A stretch of DNA of 64,000 nucleotides, taken from assembly GCA_003988855.1 (NCBI GenBank), contig QYAI01000010.1:1-64000 (forward strand). Reading direction: 5' to 3'. Position 1 is the first letter of the stretch. Each line of letters starts with the position of its first letter. Both the position numbers and the translations under genes were made by a program. The stretch comes from Arachnopeziza araneosa (Eukaryota; Ascomycota; Leotiomycetes; Helotiales; Arachnopezizaceae). The notes below the pieces were generated by a model. That model made no database searches and had not been told where the DNA came from. It saw nothing but the letters and a program-made list of their open reading frames with translations. Positions 24,118 through 34,095 of this stretch are shown in pieces.

Positions 24118-24692
24118 ATCGAGACCGTCGATTGCCGAAGAATTGGTTGCGATGGCGCTCTGGTGGCTGGTGACTCTGGAGCGATATTATCATCTCTCCG
24201 AGAGAAGGAAGTGATGTGATTGGCTGAGCACAGATTCTTTCTTGGCTTGACCCCAATATTCTCATCTCATTTGAAGAGCGGAGCATGATCAGTAATTAAC
24301 ATAAAGGACATTGAAAATGATAACTCAACGATTTTTCTCTTGTTTCAAAATTTAAATTCTCCAAATTTTTACTTTAAATTTAAAGACGTATTGCGCTCAA
24401 TGCTTAAATTGAATGCAGCGAGAATATTCTATTTTATCTAATCCACGCCTTTTGATATGCATGCCTAATTGCTAGAGTCTCGAAAAAGCTAAACTAGTTG
24501 CCCATGCGTATAAGAGCTCCGGGCCATGGCGATTTAGGCGTCACCGTCATACTCTTAAGTTCAGGTATCTATCTTCAAAGGCGAGCAACATACACTTAAA
24601 GCAAATGATCGTTAAATTGTCGCTGCTTGCAGTCAATCTTCAGAGCGGTTGTCCAATCGCATTGAATTTGTCAACTCCTCTGAATTCTCGAC
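24118..24692. other. Convergent intergenic spacer
   Basis: About 575 bp, strongly AT-rich around 24340-24440, between converging genes. No gene or repeat supported. Confidence 0.5.
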
Positions 24693-26263
24693 TTATGCCA
24701 CCACAGAGAGTTCAATCGCCTGTTCGAGGTAAGCACGTGGAAATCCTGGCCCCGTTTCTAAGCAAATCGATGTAGACGCTAGGTTCGCCAAGAGCAATGA
24801 AAGGTTGACACGGAGAGCTTGATTCTGAGCAACTGGTGACTCTGGAATTTTGTCTGGGGATTGCTGTCTTCCGGTTGGTGGAATATCACCCATTCCAGAA
24901 CCTTCAAACATCGAATTAAAACCGAATACACCCAGGAGCCCAAGATCGTTTCGATCTTTAGGCCGATGCTTGTACTTGAAGGCCGCATTTGGTCCCAAAT
25001 CCTCAGGAATTAATACGTTGTCTTTGTCCTCAACTTGTACGACTTCTTCCGAATTGTCTAAACTCGATTTGTTTGGAGTACCCTGCAGAGTCAACTCTAG
25101 AATATTCAGATCCACATAACGAGCACCTTTCTGGCGCAAATACTCTTCAACTCCAAAAGCATCCAAATATTGACCATTTTCGACTTCAGACGGTCTCATA
25201 TACTGATCCTCTTCTGGGTTGAGGCGATTCGCCTGGTTAGTATTGTTCGAGGAGCATATTTCTTGGACACGATGCGGGGCCGAAAGTGGACCAACAGGAC
25301 GAGCACCCTGGGAAACTTTTCCTAAAATATAAATCTCAGAATAGCCAGGCCCCAGAAACCATCTCAAGTTGTAGAGAAGTTCTTCTTTATTATGAGTAAG
25401 AAGAGCAAATCCAAACATGCGCTGTGCAATCTGAGCGGGTAAGATGCCACGCAGAGCGTCGTAGGCAAAAGACAGAGTATTGTGGAGCAATTTCAAGCCG
25501 ATCGGAAAGCTAAAATCAGCTGTGTAGGAGGGGCCAGTGTACTCCAAGAATGGTGTTGGTAGTCTATCCATCCAGCCATTGCCGAAAGGGTTCAAGACTG
25601 GGAAAGCCTCTGGAGTATGATTGGCGAGAAGATTCAATTCAGAAGTGGTCAAATTTGGCGATTGAAACAATGCGTCAGGGAATTCTTGATATTCAAACAG
25701 GTCCGAATCTTGGAGATTGATATTCTCTGATGAAAGAACAGCATCCAGGTTAAATGTAGACGAGGAGGAATCTAGGGGAGACAAAGTCGATGACGCTAAG
25801 ACTTGCTCTTTCGCTGCACCAACTGATTTCAATTCTTGGTCATTGGCAGAGGAATCCTTTTCAGCTGTGTCCATGGCAGTTTCGTGGGCAAGGGCCGTGA
25901 ATTTCTTTGTTGCATCGAGGAGCTTTTGCAAAGTATCCGGATTACTGTGCAGCTCTTTAGAGTTTATAACCCAATCGGCGAACTCCATAAAAATAGAGCT
26001 CATTTGTTCCACGGCACTTTCAAGAGTCACGAGTCTCTGATGCTGGACTTCTTGCGCCACCTGTTTACGCTTGCGGAAGGCATGCTGTGCTCGTCGTAGT
26101 CGCGCTCTCTATCATATGTCAACGTCCATATCAGAAGATATCACATGGATTTATGACTGAGAGTACCCGGTATTACCTTTTTTGACTCTTGGTCATCTTC
26201 CTTTAGAGGGCGGCCCCGTGGCTTGAGGGGAGAGCCAAGTTGTGACCTGGAAGTCACGAGCAT
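24693..26263 (-). CDS. bZIP-like transcription factor with AT-hook-like N terminus
   Basis: Two exons on the minus strand, 26263..26177 and 26108..24693 (GTAATA...GATAG), give 500 residues. Exon 1 ends with a PRGRPLK string, like an AT-hook core, and a lysine pair. Exon 2 opens directly with a basic region, RARLRRAQHAFRKRKQ, then a short heptad helix (LVTLESAVEQM). The A-Q-x-A-F-R-x-R core matches Pap1/AP-1-like fungal bZIPs, but the position of the invariant basic-region Asn is Leu. The remaining 430 residues resemble the ligand- or activation-type C-terminal part of fungal bZIPs, with no named domain. I infer a nuclear transcription factor; targets are unknown. The basic region at the splice junction supports the gene model. 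Confidence 0.82.
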
Positions 26264-26697
26264 GGTATCTAGTTGACAGACAACGATTCAAGAGACAAAA
26301 AGGCTGTGCTTATGGAAAATATGAGATTTTATTCATATGTATTGAGCTCTCTGTTGCCGCGATGATAAACGGATAATGATGATCAATGTAAGTTGTATTT
26401 CTAAGCAGCCAGGAAGAAAGCCAGTCTCCTATTCTATTGGTTCCTGCTTCACTAGCCACAATAACCTTACTAACGCCTAAGTGAGGCTGAACCGAAGTTG
26501 AGCCGAAGTTAAGCCTAAGAAAAACAGTTACATACTCATAGGCACCCTCATTATTGTTTTTATAGAGCCGATGTTGCACAGAAATGCGAGATTCTATTTC
26601 AATGGCCATTGAACCTAGCTGCCCTATTAGCTGCCCAAGGTAACGATCATTCCCAACGCCCAGATCTGCTCAGAAAACTCTACCCAACAAGAAATTC
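26264..26697. other. Spacer upstream of the bZIP gene
   Basis: About 430 bp that should hold the promoter of the bZIP gene. A short direct repeat with GCCGAAGT and AAGCCTAAG-like strings lies near 26480-26520. No gene supported. Confidence 0.4.
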
Positions 26698-27047
26698 TTA
26701 AGACCACCCCGAAGGAGAGCACCCAAAGCACAAAGTAAGGGACACCACTACTCCGTCGACGCACTCTTCTAATTTCTGCACCTTTTTGACTTTCCCAGAT
26801 TTGAGGTCAATCCTGTGTAATACATCCCAGGTATTGGCGGTGTAACCGCTTTGCTCGTCAAACAGCAGTGCCCAGGAGAATCTCGATCGCCATGGTATAC
26901 CGCACCCCACATAAGAGCAGAGTGCGCAGAATCTTGATCATCTGATGGTGGATGAAAGGTAGCAAAGATAGCCAAGCTATCGTGTTTCATCAATGGAATA
27001 CCCCCCTGATAATTATTACGCGCAAAAAGGTGCTCGGCACTGAGCAT
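26698..27047 (-). pseudogene. Frameshifted relic of an unidentified protein gene
   Basis: Two overlapping minus-strand frames read like one protein broken by a frameshift near 26865. The first (from 27047) gives residues such as LAIFATFHPPSDD and LMWGAVYHGDRDSPGH. The second continues with LLFDEQSGYTANTWDVLHRID and a charged KVKKVQKLEEC stretch before its stop at 26698. Composition is protein-like across the join while each frame alone degrades past it. I do not recognise the family. The 5' end abuts the plus-strand TPR relic, so the gene is also truncated. It could instead be chance open frames. Confidence 0.4.
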
Positions 27048-27668
27048 ACCGATACGCTGCTAAGTATAGGCAATCTAGCACATACATACAACAATCAGGG
27101 ACGGTATCAAGAAGCCGAAGAGTTACTAGTTCAGGTAATGAATGTTCGCATCAGGGTTCTAGGAAAAGATCATCCACATGTGTTGAGCGGTATGAGTAAC
27201 CTTGGGGTTAGCTTCCATAATCAGGGCCGATGGGATGAGGCCGAAGCGATCCAGTCACAAGTGGTTGCGGCTCGGAAATTCCTGTTAGGACCAGAGCATT
27301 TCTCAACTCTAACAAGTATGGCTCATCTATCATTAACATGCCATAGCCAAGGTCGGCGGACTAAGGCAGAGGAGCTGGATCTGCAGGTGATGGAATTACG
27401 CAAAAAGGTCCTCGGCTCAGAACACCATCATACCTTGACCAGCATGGGTAATCTTCCATCAATTTATCTTGACGGGTAGTTGGCGAAGGCCGAGTAATTA
27501 TTGTTGCAAGCATTGGCGATCCGTATAAGAGTACTAGGTATAGAACACCATCACACGCTTACAAGTATGGAACAACTGGCAGGTATGTATAGAAACCAAG
27601 GTCGATTAAACGAGTCTGAGGACCTAGAAACGCAGATTGAGGAGGCTCGACATAATGCGGTGTCGTAA
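27018..27668 (+). pseudogene. TPR (kinesin-light-chain-type) repeat relic with two in-frame stops
   Basis: Five consecutive ~42-residue repeats follow the TPR_12/kinesin-light-chain pattern: VLGTEHTDTLLSIGNLAHTY, then NNQGRYQEAEELL and so on, each opening VLG-x-[ED]-H. The frame runs through a TAG at 27477-27479 and a TAA at 27495-27497 before a final stop at 27666. Sequence after both stops still fits the repeat (LLLQALAIRIRVLGIEHHH). TGG-to-TAG and CAA-to-TAA single transitions would explain the lesions. In fungi such repeats usually form the C terminus of NB-ARC or NACHT STAND proteins; no nucleotide-binding domain remains upstream, where unrelated minus-strand sequence begins. A decayed fragment. 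Confidence 0.75.
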
Positions 27669-28445
27669 AAGGTACTGCATATTTGGTTTATTGTTTGATC
27701 AAAACTGTAACTATCAAGGGGTATGCTACTTTACGCACCACAATAAGGTTGGTGAGCTATACTATAACCTCTTGCTGTGGTGAAGGTTTCCCCTGGTACA
27801 TATCCAGGCGTGGTAGAACATTTCTTTTCTATGTTTGAATCTGTTATTTAGTGACCCTGTTTCAATTCTCAATTATATTAAGCAATGTATGAAAGCAGGA
27901 ACTGTCTAGCGATAACCCTTTAAACACCCCAATTTGTAATCGAGAAGTCCCTCTGTCCTGTGTACTTCTGTGGCTGGCCGATCCTAATTACTTAATTTGA
28001 AATCGTCTTCCTACATAGCGCCGAAGTACGCTTACTGCATATAGCATGCGCACTTCACTGCCGACAAGTTCAAGGAGAGCGAGAGGTGATTGCGGCAGGG
28101 TTAGGGGTGGAATCGCTAGTACGACAGGCAGAATGAGAATTGATATTAGAGGTCGCGAATTTACTGTGTAGGCGAGGAATAAATAGGACAAGATGTAATG
28201 CTCATACAGATGGCGAATTGCTGCTCAATTCCTAATCAAGCTGTGCATAGTGTAAAAATTAAGGTTGTACGGTAGCCGAGACTTGGTAAGCAAACCCCTA
28301 AAATTCAGCAGCTTAATAGTTATACCGTGTAATAGGGGAGTATTCTTTAGTGTAATGAATCCATGGAGGAAGTATTTGATAGCGTTTTCAAGAATGATTT
28401 GAACGAACAGTTACACACTGACTTCTGTTATACAAACACATTATT
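27669..28445. other. Intergenic spacer after the TPR relic
   Basis: About 780 bp, AT-rich, with no supported gene. It may include further decayed sequence from the TPR gene, which I cannot recognise. Confidence 0.45.
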
Positions 28446-29407
28446 TCATGATAATGGCAGTGCTTTTGTTAGATCTCTCACCCAAGCCAACTGTGCCTCT
28501 GGAAATATCTCTGCTGCAACACCCATCTTATTCCCTCCTTCCAGCAGCGCAGTCCGGACGATGATTCGATCACCCATGACTTCCTGATGATGATATGCAT
28601 GGCTAGTGCAGTTTCCACAGAAATAACAATGCACTTGTTTCCCTAATCAATTCATTAGCTTCCACTAACACTCTGTTTCAATGATCCTCTATTTACCAGA
28701 AGCTCCACAATACGCGTAAGTCTTCAGCGATCCTTTTGTCACTTTCAGAGCATTCTATGCTTGTTAACATATTTTAAAATGAGTGGAGATGGTGACATAC
28801 CCGATTCACAATTTGATTCAACGAGAACGGTCCTCCACCAAGCTTCTTACAAGTATCACAGTGACACAAGATATGCTCCGGTGTTGCCAAGTTGACCTCC
28901 CAAGCTACTTGTCCACAATGACAAGAGCTATGATACAGTGTTGCCGGTCTAGTTAGAGAAGGTCCAAACAGCACACCATCCGTAATATCTACCACAAAAA
29001 TCAGCTTGTCCTTGACCCATTTGCATGGACTGTCTTAAAACATACTAACAATAACAGAATCCTCAATCAACGGCTTTGCATTCTTCGAGAACTCTAAATG
29101 CACCGGATCTTCGATCAAGTAATAATCTAAATCGGCTTGATTTTCGAATTCGAGCACAAAGCCATGCATCATGCCTTTGCCGTATGGCTCCCAGCTGTGG
29201 TTTTTACCTACCACGTTGTGAGCTTTTCTTCTGTGACTTGCAACTAGACTTTGACGTACCCGTGCGCATCGATACCATATACCCCTTCGACTCTCCTGGT
29301 TTCACACATCTCTCCTTTAACTTCAAAAATGTGTCGAAATGCGATTGGAGGTCCATCCACGTGATTTTCGAGGAGTATTTGAAGAGGACGATGTGGGTAA
29401 TGGTCAT
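28446..29407 (-). CDS. Dabb (stress-responsive A/B barrel) - GFA (CENP-V/Gfa) fusion protein
   Basis: Five minus-strand exons, 29407..29260, 29207..29046, 28988..28801, 28754..28697 and 28642..28446, join in frame to 250 residues; all donors are GTACGT, GTATGT or GTAAAT. Residues 1 to about 108 are a Dabb barrel: ITHIVLFKYSS at the start, GFVLEFENQADLDYYL and the DPVHLEF block, closing with ITDGV as in stand-alone Dabb proteins. Without a stop the chain runs into a GFA domain: SCHCGQVAWEV (C126, C128), CHCDTCKK (C145, C147, C150) and later CYFCGNCTSH, the zinc-ligand set of the Gfa/CENP-V fold. GFA proteins bind glutathione adducts or act as zinc proteins; Dabb barrels bind small hydrophobic ligands. 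Joint function is unknown. A two-gene reading would need an undetected stop and start at 28988. Confidence 0.8.
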
Positions 29408-30222
29408 TTTGGCGGATGTCCAATGGTCTGAAATTGATATATCGCCCGTTGGGGCTTGAATTACTTTAAGAAGAATCGAGGGCGGAATAAGGTTAATATA
29501 GATATACGTGATGAAAATCCATGGAAACTTTCTTGATTTCGCGGGTGAATGGCACTATTGACGCTGTATTAGGAAATTCTATATTAGGTAATTCTGTACT
29601 GGGAAATTCTTACTTGAACAGAGGAAGCTCGCTTAGATGTTTAGGGGTAAGTGGCGGTGGGGTAGGGATCTATAAATGCTGCTATCGAAAAATACACTGA
29701 ATCCTCGAGCTTTAATTATTTATGAAGACTATGATTGGCAGGCGATGTAACAAGACAAAATTTGAACAATTACAAATAGTTAAATTTAGTTTGATGTGTA
29801 CTCTTGTAAATTAGTATCTAAAAGATATATTTTTTATTGAAGTTGATGCCAGGTTCAGACAATGAAAAGATGCCCTCCACCACTTACAGTTAATTTTTGG
29901 TGGTAGCGGTGTAGGTGCCCTGGGTATTTGTTGTCGAGGTCCGTCGAATAGGGGATCTCAATAATACACACCTTGTCAAGTATTTGATAGTCCTGAACAA
30001 CAAATAACAACAAAACAGCTGTGAAAGTCTCACAAAAATTTCAACAATCAAATCAAGAATCGTCACACAGAATCCCTTGGGTATCTCTAGACAATCAAAC
30101 AGCGTTCTATCTACACCAATATTCTAGCACAAGATTGACAATGAAAACCTTTTCTTGAAGAATTCTGGCCTTGCTTTGGCATTGACATCCACCCCCTCCT
30201 TATATTCCAGATCGCTATTGAA
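29408..30222. other. Intergenic region, AT-rich
   Basis: About 815 bp upstream of the Dabb-GFA gene. It contains a short 15-bp tandem repeat (separate entry) and otherwise nothing recognisable. Confidence 0.5.
29567..29611. repeat. 15-bp tandem repeat, three copies
   Basis: Three abutting units, TATTAGGAAATTCTA, TATTAGGTAATTCTG and TACTGGGAAATTCTT, at 29567, 29582 and 29597. Non-coding, in the spacer upstream of the Dabb-GFA gene. Probably a slippage product. Confidence 0.7.
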
Positions 30223-30725
30223 CTATCGCTTAGCGACACTCTTCCCCAGGGTCGCTGGTATGAAATTCGAGGGGGAAAGGCGAGTTTCAAGATATCTCTG
30301 GATGGAAGTTAGAAATAAAATCTATGAAGTAAAGAAGCGCGACTTACCAAGATCAACAATGCTCGGCAGCAAAGAATATCAACAGATCCAGGCGCTGCAT
30401 CCTTTTCCCAAATACCACTGGGTTGTATATTATGTTCAACCAAAAGCACAATAAACCGGACGTATAGATCGACTTGTTTTAATTTACTAAGATCAGTTGC
30501 GGCACAGACTCGTGTGTCGTTGAAGTCTAGGCTATTGCTTGCCCGCTCTAGGACATGGCGGACAGTAATGACTTTTTTGAAGCCCTTTCGATGGTACTCC
30601 AGGAACTCGTTGTAGATAGACTTTAGCTTCGCATCGTTACTTAGGAAGTTTTGGAGGTATTGATTATCACAGCCCATTGCCTCCAAGACTTCTTCCTGCG
30701 AAACATAGAGTCGAACATCCTCCAT
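30223..30725 (-). CDS. Small hypothetical protein, two exons
   Basis: Exons 30725..30348 and 30297..30223 on the minus strand join in phase 0 to 150 residues. The intron is textbook fungal: GTAAGT donor, TTCTAAC branch, CCAG acceptor, 50 bp. The protein is mixed-charge and mostly helical by eye, starting MEDVRLYVSQEEVLEAMG and ending in a basic tail. It has no signal peptide, membrane helix or motif I recognise. The quality of the splice signals and the even composition argue for a real gene rather than a chance frame. It stands alone, with long spacers on both sides. Confidence 0.55.
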
Positions 30726-31477
30726 TTTAGCTTGTCAAGTCAGTCATGGTGGGTTTGCTGCCAGAGATGGCCTGAACTTACAAGAGATGAAATTGACGTA
30801 GTAAAATCTAGAAAACCGAAGGTTCGAGACTTGAAGCAGTGCTGGGCTGCCTGGGATAATCTTGTAGAGTGTTTAGAGACGATTTGCGAAGGAAGTCTTC
30901 AGGTCTCTAGAGAAATCAAAAGTTATCGAAGGTGACGGTTGTTTGTGCAAGAGATCGATAACGCGACAGCGCGACAAGAAGGAAATATTATTTCGCGTCC
31001 TGATCAGGGGAGCTAAAAAACAATGAACTCCCTTTTTCTCGCTAAATTTAATCAGGTGGCTATCGCATGACACAAGTCTCATACCTTTGCAAGCTGCTCT
31101 TGAAAGGAGCTTGTAAGAAAAGACTTTTACTTTTAAGAAAGATCTATCCAGTAAAACATATACCTAGATAAGTTTCTTCTTGTTTCAAAGGACCAGGTAG
31201 ATGATTTTCATCTTGAACCTCAGTGATGAATGCAGGCTTTCTACCTAAATTTTAAAATACCTCTCACCATTTGCTCAAGGTATATCAAATCTTTGATAAA
31301 AAATAGTAAGAGATTAAAGTTACGTGCACAATGGATGATTAAAGGGAATTCGATAGCTATATATATATGTTGTTTATTCTGTCTAAATATTCTATTCTTT
31401 ATTCAGCGTAAGTTTCAAAAAGAAGAGGGGTGAAAGCGCCCAACCCTGTTATTGAAATGCAGCCAGCAAAAAAGAGG

Positions 31478-31550
31478 TCCATCAAGAAGAGTCGAACTTC
31501 TGTCTCTGACGAAATTTGATACCAGAATGCTACCACTACACCATGATGGG
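31478..31550 (-). other. tRNA-like element (complete arms, non-canonical anticodon loop)
   Basis: The 73-base minus-strand sequence folds like a tRNA. The acceptor strands are CCCATCA and TGATGGA, six pairs plus a C1-A72 mismatch. The D-arm string TGGTGTAGTGGTAGCAT is a good Pol III A box; the T-arm is AGAAG-TTCGACT-CTTCT, a good B box. The anticodon-arm stem (TCTGG/TCAGA) closes a 12-base loop with no T at position 33 and no clean anticodon, so no amino acid can be assigned. It shares its architecture and the same first-pair mismatch with the element at 32463. Confidence 0.6.
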
Positions 31551-32462
31551 TTCATGTTCACTCTTGCTTATTTATTCCTATATTGGAGGTCACCGCCTGA
31601 GTCATTTGGTGGGGCTGATTGCAATCTTCTCTCTCACCTTAGGCAGAGATAACGTCGCAGAAAAAGTTCCTATTTTACACTACTGGTTAACAAGATTTGA
31701 CAACTGTGCAAGATGGTAGCCTCGTGACTATTGCTCTACCTAAAATGAATCTTAATTGTAAGCTCAGAATTCATGCGTCAAGTCCCGTGACTTACAACTG
31801 CAGAACGGCCGATGGAAGGCTTTCGCTTTACAGGTTAAGAATATAATGAGGGTTCTTCCTCCACGTTGCTCAATTCTTTGTAAAGATATTTATAAGTTTA
31901 AGCAGGGAGAAGAAATATAAATCATGGACTGATTCCCGGCATATAAAACTTCCAGGTGTTTAAAAGAAACTGCTACACCCTGACGACCTCCGTTTATTTC
32001 TGATATACGTCGGGACTTGTTGAGTATGATATGCTAACGAACGCCTCGAGTTTTCACGCCTCGACTTAGGGTTCTACTGTGCTGAAGGTAAATCTAGTCT
32101 CGTGATCTCTACTTTCAGCTAGGCTATTTTCTTGAGCCAAAAAAAAGAGCCTAAGTTGAAATAAGAACCTATAATTATCTTGTAGAATAGCATGAAATAA
32201 AAGAAATTTTCCAGAAGAATGTAGAAAATATTCAAGCAGGCCAAAAGAAACTGGCGAAGTTTATCAACAGGATTCAAACATGGAATGCTCACATCCCTCA
32301 CTCGCCTTAAAACTGCTCCCCCTTTTCCTGCTTACAAAATCTCTCTAAAATCTGTCTTGCTTCTTCAATATCTCTCTATAAATCCACCCTTATGATCCTA
32401 GATCGCATCTCTATCCCAACTTTTCAACCTCCCCAAGGCACCCAAAAAAGTAACCTCGCTAG

Positions 32463-32536
32463 TCCAGCACGAAGATTTGAACTTCGATCTCCCTTTGAAC
32501 GGTTGGGTGGGAATGTTACCGTTACACCATGCTGGG
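32463..32536 (-). other. tRNA-like element (complete arms, non-canonical anticodon loop)
   Basis: A second 74-base minus-strand tRNA fold. The acceptor strands are CCCAGCA and TGCTGGA, again six pairs and a C1-A72 mismatch. The A box is TGGTGTAACGGTAACAT and the T-arm is CGAAG-TTCAAAT-CTTCG. The anticodon-arm stem (TTCCC/GGGAG) closes a 15-base loop. Compared with the element at 31478, the acceptor, T and anticodon stems differ by paired, compensating changes. The loop has C where T33 is expected; forced reading gives CCA, which I do not trust. Confidence 0.6.
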
Positions 32537-32961
32537 AACTTCTTTCTGATTGATGTCAATTCTCCTCTATTTAACTTGATATGGTTTGTGGGGGGTGTTT
32601 GGAGGCGGGTCGGGTGAGTTGCTGGGGGAGGAGTGGATGGGTACTTGCAGATTCACAAACAGAGAGCTGGACTTTTGTTAGACTTAAGTTTGGAGGTGGG
32701 AAAGTAGACATGTCACGATTTGATTTGGAGTGCAAGTGCTGGTGGATGATTTCTGTTGGAAATAATTGGAAGAGGAAATGGGAGATAAAACGAGGGTCGT
32801 TTCATGAGTTCATTTTTTGCTCAGACTAAGTCGAAGTGTAAAATATTGAGACTGGATCATATACCAGAAACCGCCGAGGAAAATAGATTCAAAAGTGGGC
32901 AATCTTGGCTGCCGCTCTTCTATAATCCAGCCGCTCTTCCACTCCATACAACAAAGACGCC

Positions 32962-34095
32962 CTACGACGAAGCAGGCGGATCAACCTCAATGGTAGTGGT
33001 CGTCTTTAGCACTTGTGTTTCCGTTACTGTATTCCCACCATCACTTCCTCCTTCTCCTTTTGTAATCGTAACCGTCCCCGCCGTATCACTTACAAAGCTC
33101 GTACTCGTGTCAACCACTGTCTTTGTCCTCGTCCCTGTCTCATTACCGATCCAATCTCCGCTCCAAAAACCATCCTCAAGAACCAGCACGCCCTCCTCTT
33201 GAACACCTTCACACACCTTCCCAATCTCTGCTTTAATAGCCGCTACACCACCAATGGCCAGAAGGGAGAGGAAGATGAGAAATTGTGTTGTGAGTATGAG
33301 GAGGACGAATACTGCTTTGAATCTGTGGATATCGGTTGTTTTGGGTTTGAACGTATTTGGTGCGTTTGTATTTGGTGCGTTTATATTTGGTGTGTTTGTA
33401 TTTGGTGTGTTTGTATTTGGTGCGTTTGTATTTGGTGCGTTTGTATTTGTGTTTGTGCCGGAAGGCATAGGAGATTTCGGCTCTCGATCACCCCACCCTC
33501 TGTCTCCTCTCTGATCAGTCTTATCCCTCCTCCTCTCCTCCTCTCCATCTTTCCTCTCCTCATCCTTCCCACTCTCACCGTGAAACCCCGCTCCCACACC
33601 CAGGATCAAAATCCCCACCCCCAAAGCCCCCAATCCGGCCAACACTAATACCCCAAGACTCAAGCCCGTCCATCTAGTATCTCCCTGGATCTCCCCAGCA
33701 AAAACTGCCACCACACCACCTAGCAGTACAAACCCAATCAGAGCCTCCAACCACCCCAGACTCGATCCGAGATCCACCAACGCACCTCTCTTCCCTGTTA
33801 CCAACTCTCCATCATGAAGTGGAGCGAGTAAGATTTGTAGGAAGAGACTGATCAGAGTAGCAGAGAAGAAAGTAAAAGTTGCGAGAATGAGTAGTGCTTC
33901 GATCTGAGACGTGAAAGCGTCGCAGGGCGGCGGGAGGAGGAAGAGTGCTAGGAAGGAAGTGAATCCTGCCGGGAGGGAGAGGCAGGTGAGAGTTGTGAGG
34001 GCCGTCAGGTGGGAAGATTTAAATATCTGATAGTGGAAGAGGCGAAGGACTAGGCCTGGGAATTTGAATATAAGAGTGGAGATGAAGGGGACCAT
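32962..34095 (-). CDS. Four-TM membrane protein with TNAPN repeat
   Basis: A single exon of 377 residues from the ATG at 34095; an upstream in-frame ATG at 34296 would add 67 residues of unlikely leader. Three hydrophobic segments lie in the first half (LTALTTLTCLSLPAGFTSFL, LLILATFTFFSATLISLFLQ, ALIGFVLLGGVVAVFAG), a fourth in LGVLVLAGLGALGVGILILG. Then comes a long charged loop with five-residue N-T-N-A-P repeats, and a last helix (FVLLILTTQFLIFLSLLAIG). The C-terminal ~80 residues are Ser/Thr-rich and probably extracellular. The layout resembles ascomycete membrane proteins of unknown function. The repeat is encoded by a 15-bp tandem array (separate entry). Not otherwise identifiable. Confidence 0.7.
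   Translation of the reverse strand: MVPFISTLIFKFPGLVLRLFHYQIFKSSHLTALTTLTCLSLPAGFTSFLALFLLPPPCDAFTSQIEALLILATFTFFSATLISLFLQILLAPLHDGELVTGKRGALVDLGSSLGWLEALIGFVLLGGVVAVFAGEIQGDTRWTGLSLGVLVLAGLGALGVGILILGVGAGFHGESGKDEERKDGEEERRRDKTDQRGDRGWGDREPKSPMPSGTNTNTNAPNTNAPNTNTPNTNTPNINAPNTNAPNTFKPKTTDIHRFKAVFVLLILTTQFLIFLSLLAIGGVAAIKAEIGKVCEGVQEEGVLVLEDGFWSGDWIGNETGTRTKTVVDTSTSFVSDTAGTVTITKGEGGSDGGNTVTETQVLKTTTTIEVDPPASS
33350..33450. repeat. 15-bp coding tandem repeat (TNAPN unit)
   Basis: About six copies of a 15-bp unit (plus strand TTTGGTGCGTTTGTA, with GTG/GCG variants) inside the four-TM protein gene. On the minus strand it encodes Asn-Thr-Asn-Ala/Thr-Pro. Being a multiple of three, copy-number change keeps the frame. 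Confidence 0.9.

Larger units (their letters stand above)
30726..32961. other. Long AT-rich region holding two tRNA-like elements
   Basis: About 2.2 kb. The only recognised content is the pair of tRNA-like elements near 31.5 and 32.5 kb. Several short open frames lack any family signature and the region has many homopolymer runs. Confidence 0.5.

Noticed and set aside
31478..32536. Calling the two tRNA-like elements as specific tRNA genes
   Set aside because: Anticodon loops lack T33 and a clear anticodon, so no amino-acid identity can be supported.
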